A DNA stretch of 15,464 bases from Gammaproteobacteria bacterium (GTDB taxonomy: Bacteria; Pseudomonadota; Gammaproteobacteria; Xanthomonadales; Xanthomonadaceae), in the NCBI GenBank assembly GCA_030431185.1, contig JAUIJO010000047.1:1-15464 (forward strand), given 5' to 3'. Positions within the stretch are counted from its first letter, which is position 1. The number at the start of each line of letters is the position of its first letter. Positions 7,352 to 15,409 of the stretch are shown in pieces. The translations under genes were made by a program, and so were the position numbers. The notes beneath the pieces are model-generated. The model saw only the letters and a program-made list of their open reading frames with translations, was not told where the DNA came from and ran no database searches.

Positions 7352-9082
7352 TCAGGCCTGCCAGCGCGTGGCCAGGTGCAGTGCGATTTCAGCGGGCTGT
7401 CCCGACTCGCCGCCCCGCGCCACGAGCTGGTCCGAGGCGGAGGCGTCGTAGCAGCCTTCGGCCGACTGGCCGGCCACCAGCGCGCCACCCGCACGGTGCT
7501 TGAGCGCCATGTCGACATCGGCCGGGTCGCTGCCGCTGAGCAGCACGACCGCGCTGTCGGCGGCCGGGAGGGCGGCCAGGACGTCCCCCTCGGCTTCGAA
7601 GCGGATGCCTTCGGCAGCGGGCTTGATGCCCAGGCCGGCGGGCAGCATGTAGACGAAGCCGGCCATGGCCGGCTTGCCGGGCTCGGCCAGCTGCACCGGC
7701 AGCGTGGTGGCGCGTTGCATCTGCGCCACCAGCCGGTCGTAGCGGCCCCCGTCCAGGCGCTGCTGCACGAGCACCGGGCGCGGGAAATCCCCGGGCAGGG
7801 CACCGAGCAGCTGGCGCACCGCATCCGGCCCGCCGATGCCGGCCATCACCAGCACGGCGCCGGGCACCGTCGCGCCCCGTTCGGCGTTGTCGTCGACCAG
7901 CTCCAGCGACGAGATGCGCTCGTCGAGCTCGGCGAGGTCGCGGCCGAAACGGTCGTCGGCGGCCCGCTTCTCGGGGGCCGAATAGGGCGTGTCGCCGTCG
8001 TCCAGGCTCAGTTCGCCAAACGTCGAGCCCGAGGTCGAGGCCGACGGCGGGAGTGGAGGCGGCACCGATGCCGACGCGGGCCGGGACGGCATGCCGCCGT
8101 CGGTTCCCCCGCTCGCTTCATCGGCGGCAGCCGACGGCTTGCCGTCGTCGCTGGAGGCGCGGATCAGGCTTTCCAGGTGCGCTTCCAGGCCACCATCGGA
8201 CTCGCGCGGAGCCGCTGCCGCGTCATCCCCGCCCAGGTCGAACGTGATCTCGAAGCCCGAATCGTCGCCACCGCCCGCGGCCTCCTCGGCCTCGGCGAGC
8301 GCGGGATCGAAATTGCTGGAGGAAAAGTCGTACCCGCCGGTATCGAGCTCGATCACCTCGTCGGCGCCGTCGGCTTGCGCATCGTCGAGACCGGCAGTGG
8401 CGTCGACGTCCTGCACATGCAGCGCGTCCGCCCCGTTGGGGTCGCCGGCCGCGGGCGCTTCGTCCAGCACCCGCTCGAGCGCCGATGCCTCGTCGTCCAG
8501 CGACATGGCCCTTCCGTTCGACGCAGCCTCGTCCAGCTGCGGTACGTCCAGTCCGTCGACGTCCATCCCGCCGCGTTCGAATGCGCCCGCGACGTCCGCG
8601 GGCGACTGCGTCGCTGCGTCGTCCCGCACCTCGTCCGCGGTCGGGTCGAAGGCATGGAAGTCTTCGTCGGACACATCCTCGACGCTGTGCAGCTGCAACG
8701 ACCCGGGATCGGTATCGGCGGCTCCGTCGGGGCGCGGCGGCAGGACGCGGTCGTGGCCCTGCAGCTTCGCGAGCAGGTGGCGCTTCCAGCGCGCCTGTTC
8801 CCAGCCTTCGCGCACCGCGGCCAGTTCGGCTTCCTCGTAGATCACGTCGACGTCTGGATTGCCCAGCACGGAATCGAACCGCTCCAGCGCATCCTCCGTC
8901 TCCGGGTCGAGCGCGACCAGCACGACCTGGGGGCCGGATTCGGCGAGCGCCTCGGCGGCCAGCTCGGTGGGATCGCCCTGCAGGACGCTTTCGATGCCGG
9001 CCTCGGCCAGCAGTTCGCGCAGGCGGTCACCGGCGACGCCGGGACGGACCAGTAGGGCTACGCGACGGGCGGTTTCAGTCAT
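7352..9082 (-). CDS. chpB: ChpB-like CheB-family protein, apparently catalytically dead
   Basis: The 576-residue protein has three parts. Residues 6-110 look like a receiver fold, but where the phospho-aspartate is expected (VVLVALDP, after P51-Q52) there is A57. Residues about 112-400 are a low-complexity acidic linker rich in D, E, S, A and G. Residues 407-576 align with the CheB methylesterase domain (AGIGGPDAVRQLLGALPGDF, then VLVQQRL, then LLSGSDPADVDM). The CheB nucleophile serine of GAS(T/G)GG is G415, the catalytic histidine of VQHM is R442, and the GDDGA aspartate region reads SDPAD. Active CheB removes methyl groups from receptors; this protein probably cannot. ATG 9082 overlaps the end of chpA by 8 nt. 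It is larger than P. aeruginosa ChpB (about 340 residues). Confidence 0.85.
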   Translation of the reverse strand: MTETARRVALLVRPGVAGDRLRELLAEAGIESVLQGDPTELAAEALAESGPQVVLVALDPETEDALERFDSVLGNPDVDVIYEEAELAAVREGWEQARWKRHLLAKLQGHDRVLPPRPDGAADTDPGSLQLHSVEDVSDEDFHAFDPTADEVRDDAATQSPADVAGAFERGGMDVDGLDVPQLDEAASNGRAMSLDDEASALERVLDEAPAAGDPNGADALHVQDVDATAGLDDAQADGADEVIELDTGGYDFSSSNFDPALAEAEEAAGGGDDSGFEITFDLGGDDAAAAPRESDGGLEAHLESLIRASSDDGKPSAAADEASGGTDGGMPSRPASASVPPPLPPSASTSGSTFGELSLDDGDTPYSAPEKRAADDRFGRDLAELDERISSLELVDDNAERGATVPGAVLVMAGIGGPDAVRQLLGALPGDFPRPVLVQQRLDGGRYDRLVAQMQRATTLPVQLAEPGKPAMAGFVYMLPAGLGIKPAAEGIRFEAEGDVLAALPAADSAVVLLSGSDPADVDMALKHRAGGALVAGQSAEGCYDASASDQLVARGGESGQPAEIALHLATRWQA

Positions 9083-12000
9083 TCTCTTGTTCGATCCCGA
9101 GCAGTTCGTACACGTTGCGCATCAGTTCCGGCTCCTGGTAGGGCTTGCCCAGGTACCGGTTGACGCCGATCTCAAGCGCACGCTGGCGATGCTTGTCGCC
9201 CGTACGCGAGGTGATCATCACGATCGGCACGTCGCGCAGACGTGAATCGGCCTTCATTTCCGTGGCCAGCTCATAGCCGTCCATCCGTGGCATCTCGATA
9301 TCGAGCAGCATCAGGTCGGGCACCACCTCGGCCATGCGCTCGAGCGCATCGATGCCGTCCTTCGCCGTGGCGACCTCGAAGCCGTGGCGTTCGAGCACGC
9401 GGCCACTGACCTTGCGCATGGTGACCGAATCGTCGACCACCATGACCAGCGGGACGCGTCGCGGCTCGTGGCTGACGACCGGCTCGTCGGCCACGTCGGC
9501 CGGCATCGCATTCCGGCGACGCACCAGCGGCGCGACGTCGAGGATCACCACGACGCGGCCGTCACCCATGATGGTCGCGCCGAAGATGCCCGGCACGGAC
9601 GCCACCTGCGGACCGACCGACTTCACCACGATCTCGCGGTTGCCGACCACCTGGTCGACGCACACCGCGGCGCGCAGCTCGCCGGAACGGATCAGCAGGA
9701 CCGGCATCTGCAACTGGCCCTCGGCCTTGGCCGGGGCATGGCCGATCAACTGGCCCAGGTCGTGCACCACGTAGTCTTCGCCGCCGTACTCGTAGCTCGG
9801 CGAATCGCCTTCGAGGGCTTCGCGGCTGATCCGGCCGACGCCGCGCACCGACGCGATGGGCACCGCGAAGCTGGTCTCGCCGATCTTGACGAACACCGCC
9901 TGGGTGACCGCCAGCGTCTGCGGCAGGCGCAGGGTGAAGGTGACGCCCTTGCCGGGGGTCGAACGGATGTCGAGCGTGCCACCCAGCTGGTGGACCTCGC
10001 TGGCGACCACGTCCATGCCGACGCCGCGACCGGCCAGGCGACTGACTTCGCTGGCGGTCGAGAAGCCCGGCTCCAGGATGAGCATGTCGAGGTCGGAATC
10101 GCCCAGCACCGCGCCCTCGCGGATCAGGCCACGCTCGACGCCGCGCTTGCGGATCGCATCGCGGTTGAGCCCGCTGCCGTCGTCGGAGACGACCAGCACG
10201 ACTTCGGAACCTTCGCGGCGGACCGCGATGCGGATGCTGCCCTCTTCCGGCTTGCCGGCCTTCCTGCGCGCTTCGGGGTTCTCCAGGCCATGGGCGACCG
10301 CGTTGCGGAGCATGTGCTCCAGCGGGGCGGTCATGCGCTCGAGCACGTTGCGGTCGAGCTCGCCCTGGGAACCGTCCAGCTTCAGCTGCACGTGCTTGCC
10401 GAGTTCGCCGGAGGCCTGGCGAACGACGCGGCGCAGGCGCGGCAACAGCCCGTCGATGGGCACCATGCGGGTGCGCATCAGGCCTTCCTGCAGCTCCGAG
10501 CTCACGCGCGACTGCTGCAACAGGAGGGTTTCGTACTGGCGGGTCAGGTCGTCCAGGGTCTGCTGCAGGCTGCCGTGGTCGGCCGCGGACTCCGAGAGCG
10601 CACGCGACAGCTGCTGCAGGGTCGAGAAGCGATCGAGTTCGAGCGGATCGAACGCCGGCTCGCCACTGTCGGCCTCGCGCTGGTAGCGGGCCACGATCTG
10701 CGCTTCGGTTTCGATCTCGAGGCGGCGCAGCTGGTCGCGCATACGCGTGTTGGTCTGCGCCATTTCGGCGATCGCGCCGCGGAACGCGCCCAGCTGCTGC
10801 TCCAGGCGGGCGCGGTAGATCGCGACCTCACCGGCGTAGTTGACCAGGCGGTCCAGCAGGTCGGCGCGGATACGCACCTGTTCCTGCGGGGTGCGCACCA
10901 GGATCTCGTCGTCGTCATCGACCAGCGCATCGCTGCCGATGGGCGCCGAAAGGCCGGGGCGGACGACCGGGGCTTCGGCCTGCGGCGTCGGGGCCACGGG
11001 TGCATCGGCGACGTCCGGCGCCCGTGCGGACGGCGCTTCGTCGACGAGTGTCGTGGTCCCGCGCGCGCGGGCCTCGAACTCGGCGATCATCGCCTCCGGC
11101 ATGGCGATCGCCTTGCGCTCGCCGACCCGGGTCACCATCGCATGCAGTCGATCGAAGCCCTGTTCGAGCAGCGGCACGCTGTCGCGTCCCAGCTCGACGC
11201 GCTTCTCGACGACGGCTTCCAGCAGCGATTCCATGACGTGGCCGAGTTCGCCCACGGCCATGATGCCGGCCATGCGGGCGCCACCCTTCAGGGTATGCAG
11301 GTCGCGCTGCATGCCCACGAGCGTGTCGCGGTCTTCCGGCGACTGGCGCAGCTGCGCCAGCAGGCCGTCGGAGTGGTCGAGCAGGTCGCCGCCCTCCTCC
11401 ACGAAGATGTCGACCAGTTCCGGGTCGAGGTCGGTCAGGTCCAGCTCGGCGTCCGGGTCGGACTCCACCGCCAGCGCGGCGATGAGCATGTGCGCAACGG
11501 CGGGTTCGGCCGCGGCCGGGGCCTCCACGTCGCCTTCGCTGGGGACGACATCGTCCCCGTCGTTGGCGGCCGCCGCTTCGGTGGCGGCGGTGGCGTCGTC
11601 CTGCCTGGCGTACTCCGCCTCGAGGCGGGCGTACTCGGCCTCCTCTTCCGCGGCTGCGCGTTCGGCTTCGACGCGCTCGGCTTCAAGTCGCTCGGCCTCG
11701 GCTCGCTCGGCTTCGGCTCGCTCGGCTTCGGCGCGTTCGGCTTCGGCACGTTCGGCTTCGGCACGTTCGGCTTCGGCACGTTCGGCTTCGGCGCGTTCGG
11801 CTTCGGCGCGTTCGGCTTCGGCGCGTTCGGCTTCGGCGCGTTCGGCTTCGGCTCGCTCGGCTTCGGCTCGCTCGGCTTCGGCACGTTCGGCTTCGACGCG
11901 CTCGGCTTCGGCACGTTCGGCTTCGAGGCGCTCGGCTTCGGCACGTTCGGCTTCGACGCGCTCGGCTTCGAGGCGTTCGGCTTCGACACGCTCGGCTTCG

Positions 12001-15000
12001 AGGCGTTCGGCCTCGGCACGCTCGGCTTCGACACGTTCCGCTTCGGCGCGCTCGACCTCGAGACGTTCGGCTTCCAGACGCTCGGCCTCCAGCAATGCGG
12101 CCTCACGCTCGATGACATTGTCTTCGTCGGCGGAATCCATGTCCGGCAATGCCATGCCGACCCTGTCGCTCTCCCCGCGCTCGCGCTCGATCCGCGCGAC
12201 TTCCTCCAGTTCCGCCGCGACGGCCTCCGGGCTGCGGGCAAGATGCGAAGGCACGGTGTCGCCGTGGCCCACGAAACTGCTGAGATCGATCGATACCAGG
12301 TGCCCGGTCCGCTCGCGCCCGGATTCGGGGGCGGCCGGTGGCGCTGGCGGCGCTGCGGGCGCATCGATGGCCTCGATGCCCACGGGCGCCTGCACGGCCG
12401 GCAAGGCATCGCGCAGCGCGACGACGCGCTCGGCCAGGCCTTCGAAGGCCGGGATGCGCGGCGATGGCGTCTTCAGGGCCTCGAGGGTGCTGCGGATGGC
12501 ATGGGCCACGGCGGCCAGCGTGGCGACGCCTTCGGGGTTGACCGGTGCGGCCGCCACCAGCAGGCGCTTCACGTAGCCTTCGGAGGGTGCGGTGATCTCG
12601 GTGATCACCGGCACCTCGGTCATCGCGAACGCGCCGTTCAAGGTGTGGATCGCACGCTGCAGGCTGTCGTTGACCTGCTGCGGCATCACCTGTGCACTGG
12701 CGATCCAGTCTTCGATCGTGGCCAGGTGGCCGGTGACCTCGGTGTCCAGGATCTCGAGCAGCACCGGATCGACCGAGGCCGGGATGCCCGTCGGTTCGGG
12801 ATCGGTCGCCTCGGGTGCCTGCGCTTCGGTGCCGGTCGCTTCCGGCAGGGTGTCCCCGCCCTCCGCTTCTCCGACGCTGGGGCCGGCTTCGACCGGGCTT
12901 GCCGGCTCGTCCACCGGGGTTTCGGCGACGGGCGCATCCACCACGGGTTCCGGCGCGGTGTAGAACACCTCCTCGCCCGCCGCGACGCGCTCGGCCACGC
13001 TCTCGATGCCCGCCAGGTCGGCAGTGACCGCCGCATTGCCCTGCAGGGCGGCATGCAACTGGGGAAGCGCCGCGTAGGCGTGCTCCACGACGGCGACGAC
13101 GGCTGGGCTGGCTTCACGCCCGTTCTCGTTGTCGAGCACGCGGTTGAGCATGCTCTCGATCTTCCAGCTGAACTCGCCCAGGGTGCGCGCGCCCACCAGC
13201 CGTCCGCTTCCCTTCAGGGTGTGGAACACGCGGCGGATCGGGCGCAGCTTCTCCTTGTCGTCGGGCTGCGCATACCACACCGGCAGCAAGCTGCCGAGGT
13301 TGGCGATTTCTTCCTCGACTTCCTCGAGGAAGACCTCGCGGATGTCGTCGTCGATGTCGTCGCTGTGCTCGAACCCACCGGACGACACGCCCTGCGCGGC
13401 GACGGGGCTGGGCGGCGCATGCGCCACCGGTTCGGTCGCCGGTGCGTCGGCCGGGGCGTCCGACGGAGTCGCGGGCGCCTGGGCCGGGCCGGTGGAGCCG
13501 GCCGGCTCGGCACCGCGTTCCATCTCGTGCAGTGCGCGCGAAACGGCTTCCCGGGTGTCGTCGTCGATGCGCACGGCACCCGGCAGGTCGCCGGCGACCA
13601 CGTGGTCGGCCGCGCTCGGGACCGGCCAGTAGCCCAGTGACTCCAGGCTCTGGCGGGCGATGTCGAGGATGCGCTCGCGATTGGGGCGCTGCTCGCGCAC
13701 CGCTTCCAGGTAGTACTCGAGGCTGGCGAGGCTGTCCGCCAGCGTGTCGAGCTGGCTGCCGGTCGGCACTTTCCTGCGACCGATCAGCTCGACTTCGGTG
13801 TAGCGCTTGATGCCACGCAGGTACTCGCCCGGGAGGTCCAGTTCCAGGATGCGCATGGCACCCCCGACCTCGTCCAGCAGGCGCGGGACCTCGGCGAGCT
13901 CGTCGTGGTCCCAGTTGGTCTCCACGAAGGCGACGAAGGACTGGCGCGCATCGCCGAAGTTGGCGATGGCTTCGCGCACGACCACGTCGAGCACCTTGCG
14001 CGACTCGCTGGCCAGCAGGCTGCCTTCCTGTTCGGTGCTCTGGTGGCCCAGGCGCGAGACCTGGTCGTCCAGGCTCGCATCCACGTAAAGCAGGGCGCCG
14101 GCGACATCGAGCAGGGCGCCCTCGTCGGCGGGCTTCAGGCCATTGACGATGTCGCGCAGGATATCGCGGTGCTGGACCACGACGTTGCGCGCCATGCCCA
14201 GGCCGAGCATGCCGAGGGTGTCGCTGACGCGGGTCAGCACGTCGACCTGCTGGCCGAGGCCGCCGACGTCGTCCTGCTGCGTGCGCAGGTGCAGGTCGAG
14301 GGCGTCCTTGACGCGCAGCAGGTCTTCCTTGATCGCGGCGGACACGGTGTCCAGCAGCTCGCGGTTGCGTCCGCTCAGGCTGCCGCGCGCGTGCTCGACC
14401 TCGGACTCGCTCGGCAACTCCGCGTCGAGGTTGAAGGTCTCCCGCAGCGTGTCCAGGGCCGGATGGCCGCCGGCGCTGTGGGCCACATGGTAGAGCAGCT
14501 GGCGCGTGGGTTCGGCCGCGGGTCCGCTGCGCGGGCCGCTGAAGTCGTCGCCCTCGAGCATCTGGCGCGCTTCGCGCTCGACGCCACCGAAGGCGTGGCG
14601 CAGTGCGCGGGTGGCGGGCATGGCATTGTCGCGGATGGCCTCGGCCACGCTTTGCGCGACCCAGAGCATCCGCCGCAGCGGTTCGACGCCGACGTCGGAC
14701 AGCAGGCCATCGATGGCACTGACCAGGCTGGCCGGGTCGGCGGGGCCGGCGTGCTCCGGCCAGTCGTTGAGTGCCTTGCGCAACGCCGCCAGGTGCGAAC
14801 TGGCGGTGGCGCTGGCCTTGCCGCTGGACGGCAGCGAAGCCGGCAGGTCGGACGGCAACGGGCGATCGAGGTTTGGCGCGAACAGCACGCTCTCGTTCAG
14901 CCCGACCTCGCCCCGCATGCCGCGCAGTTCGTTGAGCAGCGGCAGCAGGACGATCGGGATGTCACGGTGCCCGCCCTGCAGGCGTTCCAGGTAGTCCGGG

Positions 15001-15305
15001 AGCTGCACCGCGCCACGCATCAGCACGGCGCAGGCCTCGTCGCGGCTTTCGATCTCGCCATGCAGCAGCGCCAGGGACAGGCGCTCCATCTCCTCGGCGA
15101 CCATCGCCGGGGCATACAGCTCCACCATCCGCAGGGTGCCGTGCACCTGGTGCAGGTGGGCGGCGCAGGCGCGCATGCGCGCGGTGTCGCCCTGGTTCTC
15201 CGCGAAGGCCTCGATCTCGTCCCGGGCCTGTTGCAGGGTCTGGTCAAGCTCCGGCTTGATCCAGCCCAGCGTCGTGGTGTCGATCGCGTCGCTCATCACG
15301 GTCAT
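9075..15305 (-). CDS. chpA: ChpA/PilL hybrid histidine kinase with multiple Hpt domains
   Basis: This 2076-residue cytoplasmic kinase is the core of the Pil-Chp system. Hpt-type sites are seen at H52 (HQVHG), H695 (HTLKG), H887 (HTLNG) and H1337 (HTLKG). A degenerate copy near 470-500 has D478 in the histidine position. Residues 1073-1216 are 29 EAERx repeats. The CheA core follows: dimerisation helices about 1477-1620, N box HMLRNAVAHGLE (1664-1675), G1 DDGSG (1708-1712), F box GFSTA (1747-1751), G2 GRGVGMD (1759-1765), then a CheW-like domain about 1800-1930. The C-terminal receiver (1951-2076) has phospho-acceptor D2002 and K2054. P. aeruginosa ChpA is larger (about 2470 residues) with six Hpt, one Spt and one Tpt domain. 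ATG 15305 has AGGGA upstream; ATG 15296 is an alternative start. The stop overlaps chpB. The kinase likely controls type IV pilus extension and retraction through PilG/PilH-type regulators encoded elsewhere. Confidence 0.95.
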   Translation of the reverse strand: MTVMSDAIDTTTLGWIKPELDQTLQQARDEIEAFAENQGDTARMRACAAHLHQVHGTLRMVELYAPAMVAEEMERLSLALLHGEIESRDEACAVLMRGAVQLPDYLERLQGGHRDIPIVLLPLLNELRGMRGEVGLNESVLFAPNLDRPLPSDLPASLPSSGKASATASSHLAALRKALNDWPEHAGPADPASLVSAIDGLLSDVGVEPLRRMLWVAQSVAEAIRDNAMPATRALRHAFGGVEREARQMLEGDDFSGPRSGPAAEPTRQLLYHVAHSAGGHPALDTLRETFNLDAELPSESEVEHARGSLSGRNRELLDTVSAAIKEDLLRVKDALDLHLRTQQDDVGGLGQQVDVLTRVSDTLGMLGLGMARNVVVQHRDILRDIVNGLKPADEGALLDVAGALLYVDASLDDQVSRLGHQSTEQEGSLLASESRKVLDVVVREAIANFGDARQSFVAFVETNWDHDELAEVPRLLDEVGGAMRILELDLPGEYLRGIKRYTEVELIGRRKVPTGSQLDTLADSLASLEYYLEAVREQRPNRERILDIARQSLESLGYWPVPSAADHVVAGDLPGAVRIDDDTREAVSRALHEMERGAEPAGSTGPAQAPATPSDAPADAPATEPVAHAPPSPVAAQGVSSGGFEHSDDIDDDIREVFLEEVEEEIANLGSLLPVWYAQPDDKEKLRPIRRVFHTLKGSGRLVGARTLGEFSWKIESMLNRVLDNENGREASPAVVAVVEHAYAALPQLHAALQGNAAVTADLAGIESVAERVAAGEEVFYTAPEPVVDAPVAETPVDEPASPVEAGPSVGEAEGGDTLPEATGTEAQAPEATDPEPTGIPASVDPVLLEILDTEVTGHLATIEDWIASAQVMPQQVNDSLQRAIHTLNGAFAMTEVPVITEITAPSEGYVKRLLVAAAPVNPEGVATLAAVAHAIRSTLEALKTPSPRIPAFEGLAERVVALRDALPAVQAPVGIEAIDAPAAPPAPPAAPESGRERTGHLVSIDLSSFVGHGDTVPSHLARSPEAVAAELEEVARIERERGESDRVGMALPDMDSADEDNVIEREAALLEAERLEAERLEVERAEAERVEAERAEAERLEAERVEAERLEAERVEAERAEAERLEAERAEAERVEAERAEAERAEAERAEAERAEAERAEAERAEAERAEAERAEAERAEAERAEAERAEAERAEAERAEAERLEAERVEAERAAAEEEAEYARLEAEYARQDDATAATEAAAANDGDDVVPSEGDVEAPAAAEPAVAHMLIAALAVESDPDAELDLTDLDPELVDIFVEEGGDLLDHSDGLLAQLRQSPEDRDTLVGMQRDLHTLKGGARMAGIMAVGELGHVMESLLEAVVEKRVELGRDSVPLLEQGFDRLHAMVTRVGERKAIAMPEAMIAEFEARARGTTTLVDEAPSARAPDVADAPVAPTPQAEAPVVRPGLSAPIGSDALVDDDDEILVRTPQEQVRIRADLLDRLVNYAGEVAIYRARLEQQLGAFRGAIAEMAQTNTRMRDQLRRLEIETEAQIVARYQREADSGEPAFDPLELDRFSTLQQLSRALSESAADHGSLQQTLDDLTRQYETLLLQQSRVSSELQEGLMRTRMVPIDGLLPRLRRVVRQASGELGKHVQLKLDGSQGELDRNVLERMTAPLEHMLRNAVAHGLENPEARRKAGKPEEGSIRIAVRREGSEVVLVVSDDGSGLNRDAIRKRGVERGLIREGAVLGDSDLDMLILEPGFSTASEVSRLAGRGVGMDVVASEVHQLGGTLDIRSTPGKGVTFTLRLPQTLAVTQAVFVKIGETSFAVPIASVRGVGRISREALEGDSPSYEYGGEDYVVHDLGQLIGHAPAKAEGQLQMPVLLIRSGELRAAVCVDQVVGNREIVVKSVGPQVASVPGIFGATIMGDGRVVVILDVAPLVRRRNAMPADVADEPVVSHEPRRVPLVMVVDDSVTMRKVSGRVLERHGFEVATAKDGIDALERMAEVVPDLMLLDIEMPRMDGYELATEMKADSRLRDVPIVMITSRTGDKHRQRALEIGVNRYLGKPYQEPELMRNVYELLGIEQEND
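11658..12089 (-). repeat. 15-bp tandem repeat, 29 units, encoding EAERx pentapeptides inside chpA
   Basis: The 432 bp encode 29 EAER tetrapeptides (one reads EVER), each separated by A, L or V, at ChpA residues 1073-1216. The unit is 15 bp, so gain or loss of a copy keeps the reading frame. Arginine codons occur in runs (three CGA, three CGT, four CGC and two CGA units between about 11688 and 11880), and 11881-11970 holds three copies of a 30-bp double unit differing at one base. These patterns indicate recent copying by slippage. The peptide is highly charged, with R and E spaced for i to i+4 salt bridges, and should be a long continuous helix. The hydrophobic residue every fifth position does not make a heptad stripe, so a single alpha helix is likelier than a coiled coil. 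Confidence 0.95.
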
Positions 15306-15391
15306 GGTCGTCCCTGCCCGTCAGCGTGGAGGCGCGGCATGCGCATCCCTGGATCGAACATGCCCGGCGTGTTCATGCTCGGTTCTCTCAT
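15302..15391 (-). CDS. Possible 29-codon leader ORF coupled to chpA
   Basis: Between the chemoreceptor gene and chpA an ATG at 15391 opens a 29-codon frame (starting MREPSMNTPG) whose TGA overlaps the chpA ATG as ATGA. An internal ATG at 15376 has GAGAGAA upstream. No known family is recognised. It may be a translational-coupling leader or chance; the proline- and methionine-rich composition gives no support for a folded protein. Confidence 0.22.
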   Translation of the reverse strand: MREPSMNTPGMFDPGMRMPRLHADGQGRP

Positions 15392-15409
15392 CGTGCTGCC
15401 AGCCCAGCG

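Noticed and set aside
11658..12089. The 15-bp array considered as a CRISPR or a DNA-binding iteron array
   Set aside because: Units are contiguous without spacers, stay in frame for 29 copies, and encode a regular peptide inside a large kinase, so a protein-level repeat explains them.
10840..12576. A plus-strand frame with long SAR/SAS repeats
   Set aside because: It is another frame of the same 15-bp repeat region and matches no protein family; chpA explains the sequence.
9384..13640. A 1418-codon open frame on the plus strand opposite chpA, with FG-rich repeats resembling nucleoporin FG domains
   Set aside because: It is a mirror of chpA: strong G/C at third codon positions removes stops from the opposite frame, and the FG repeats are the reverse complement of the EAERx units. 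ChpA has full domain evidence and the antisense frame has none.
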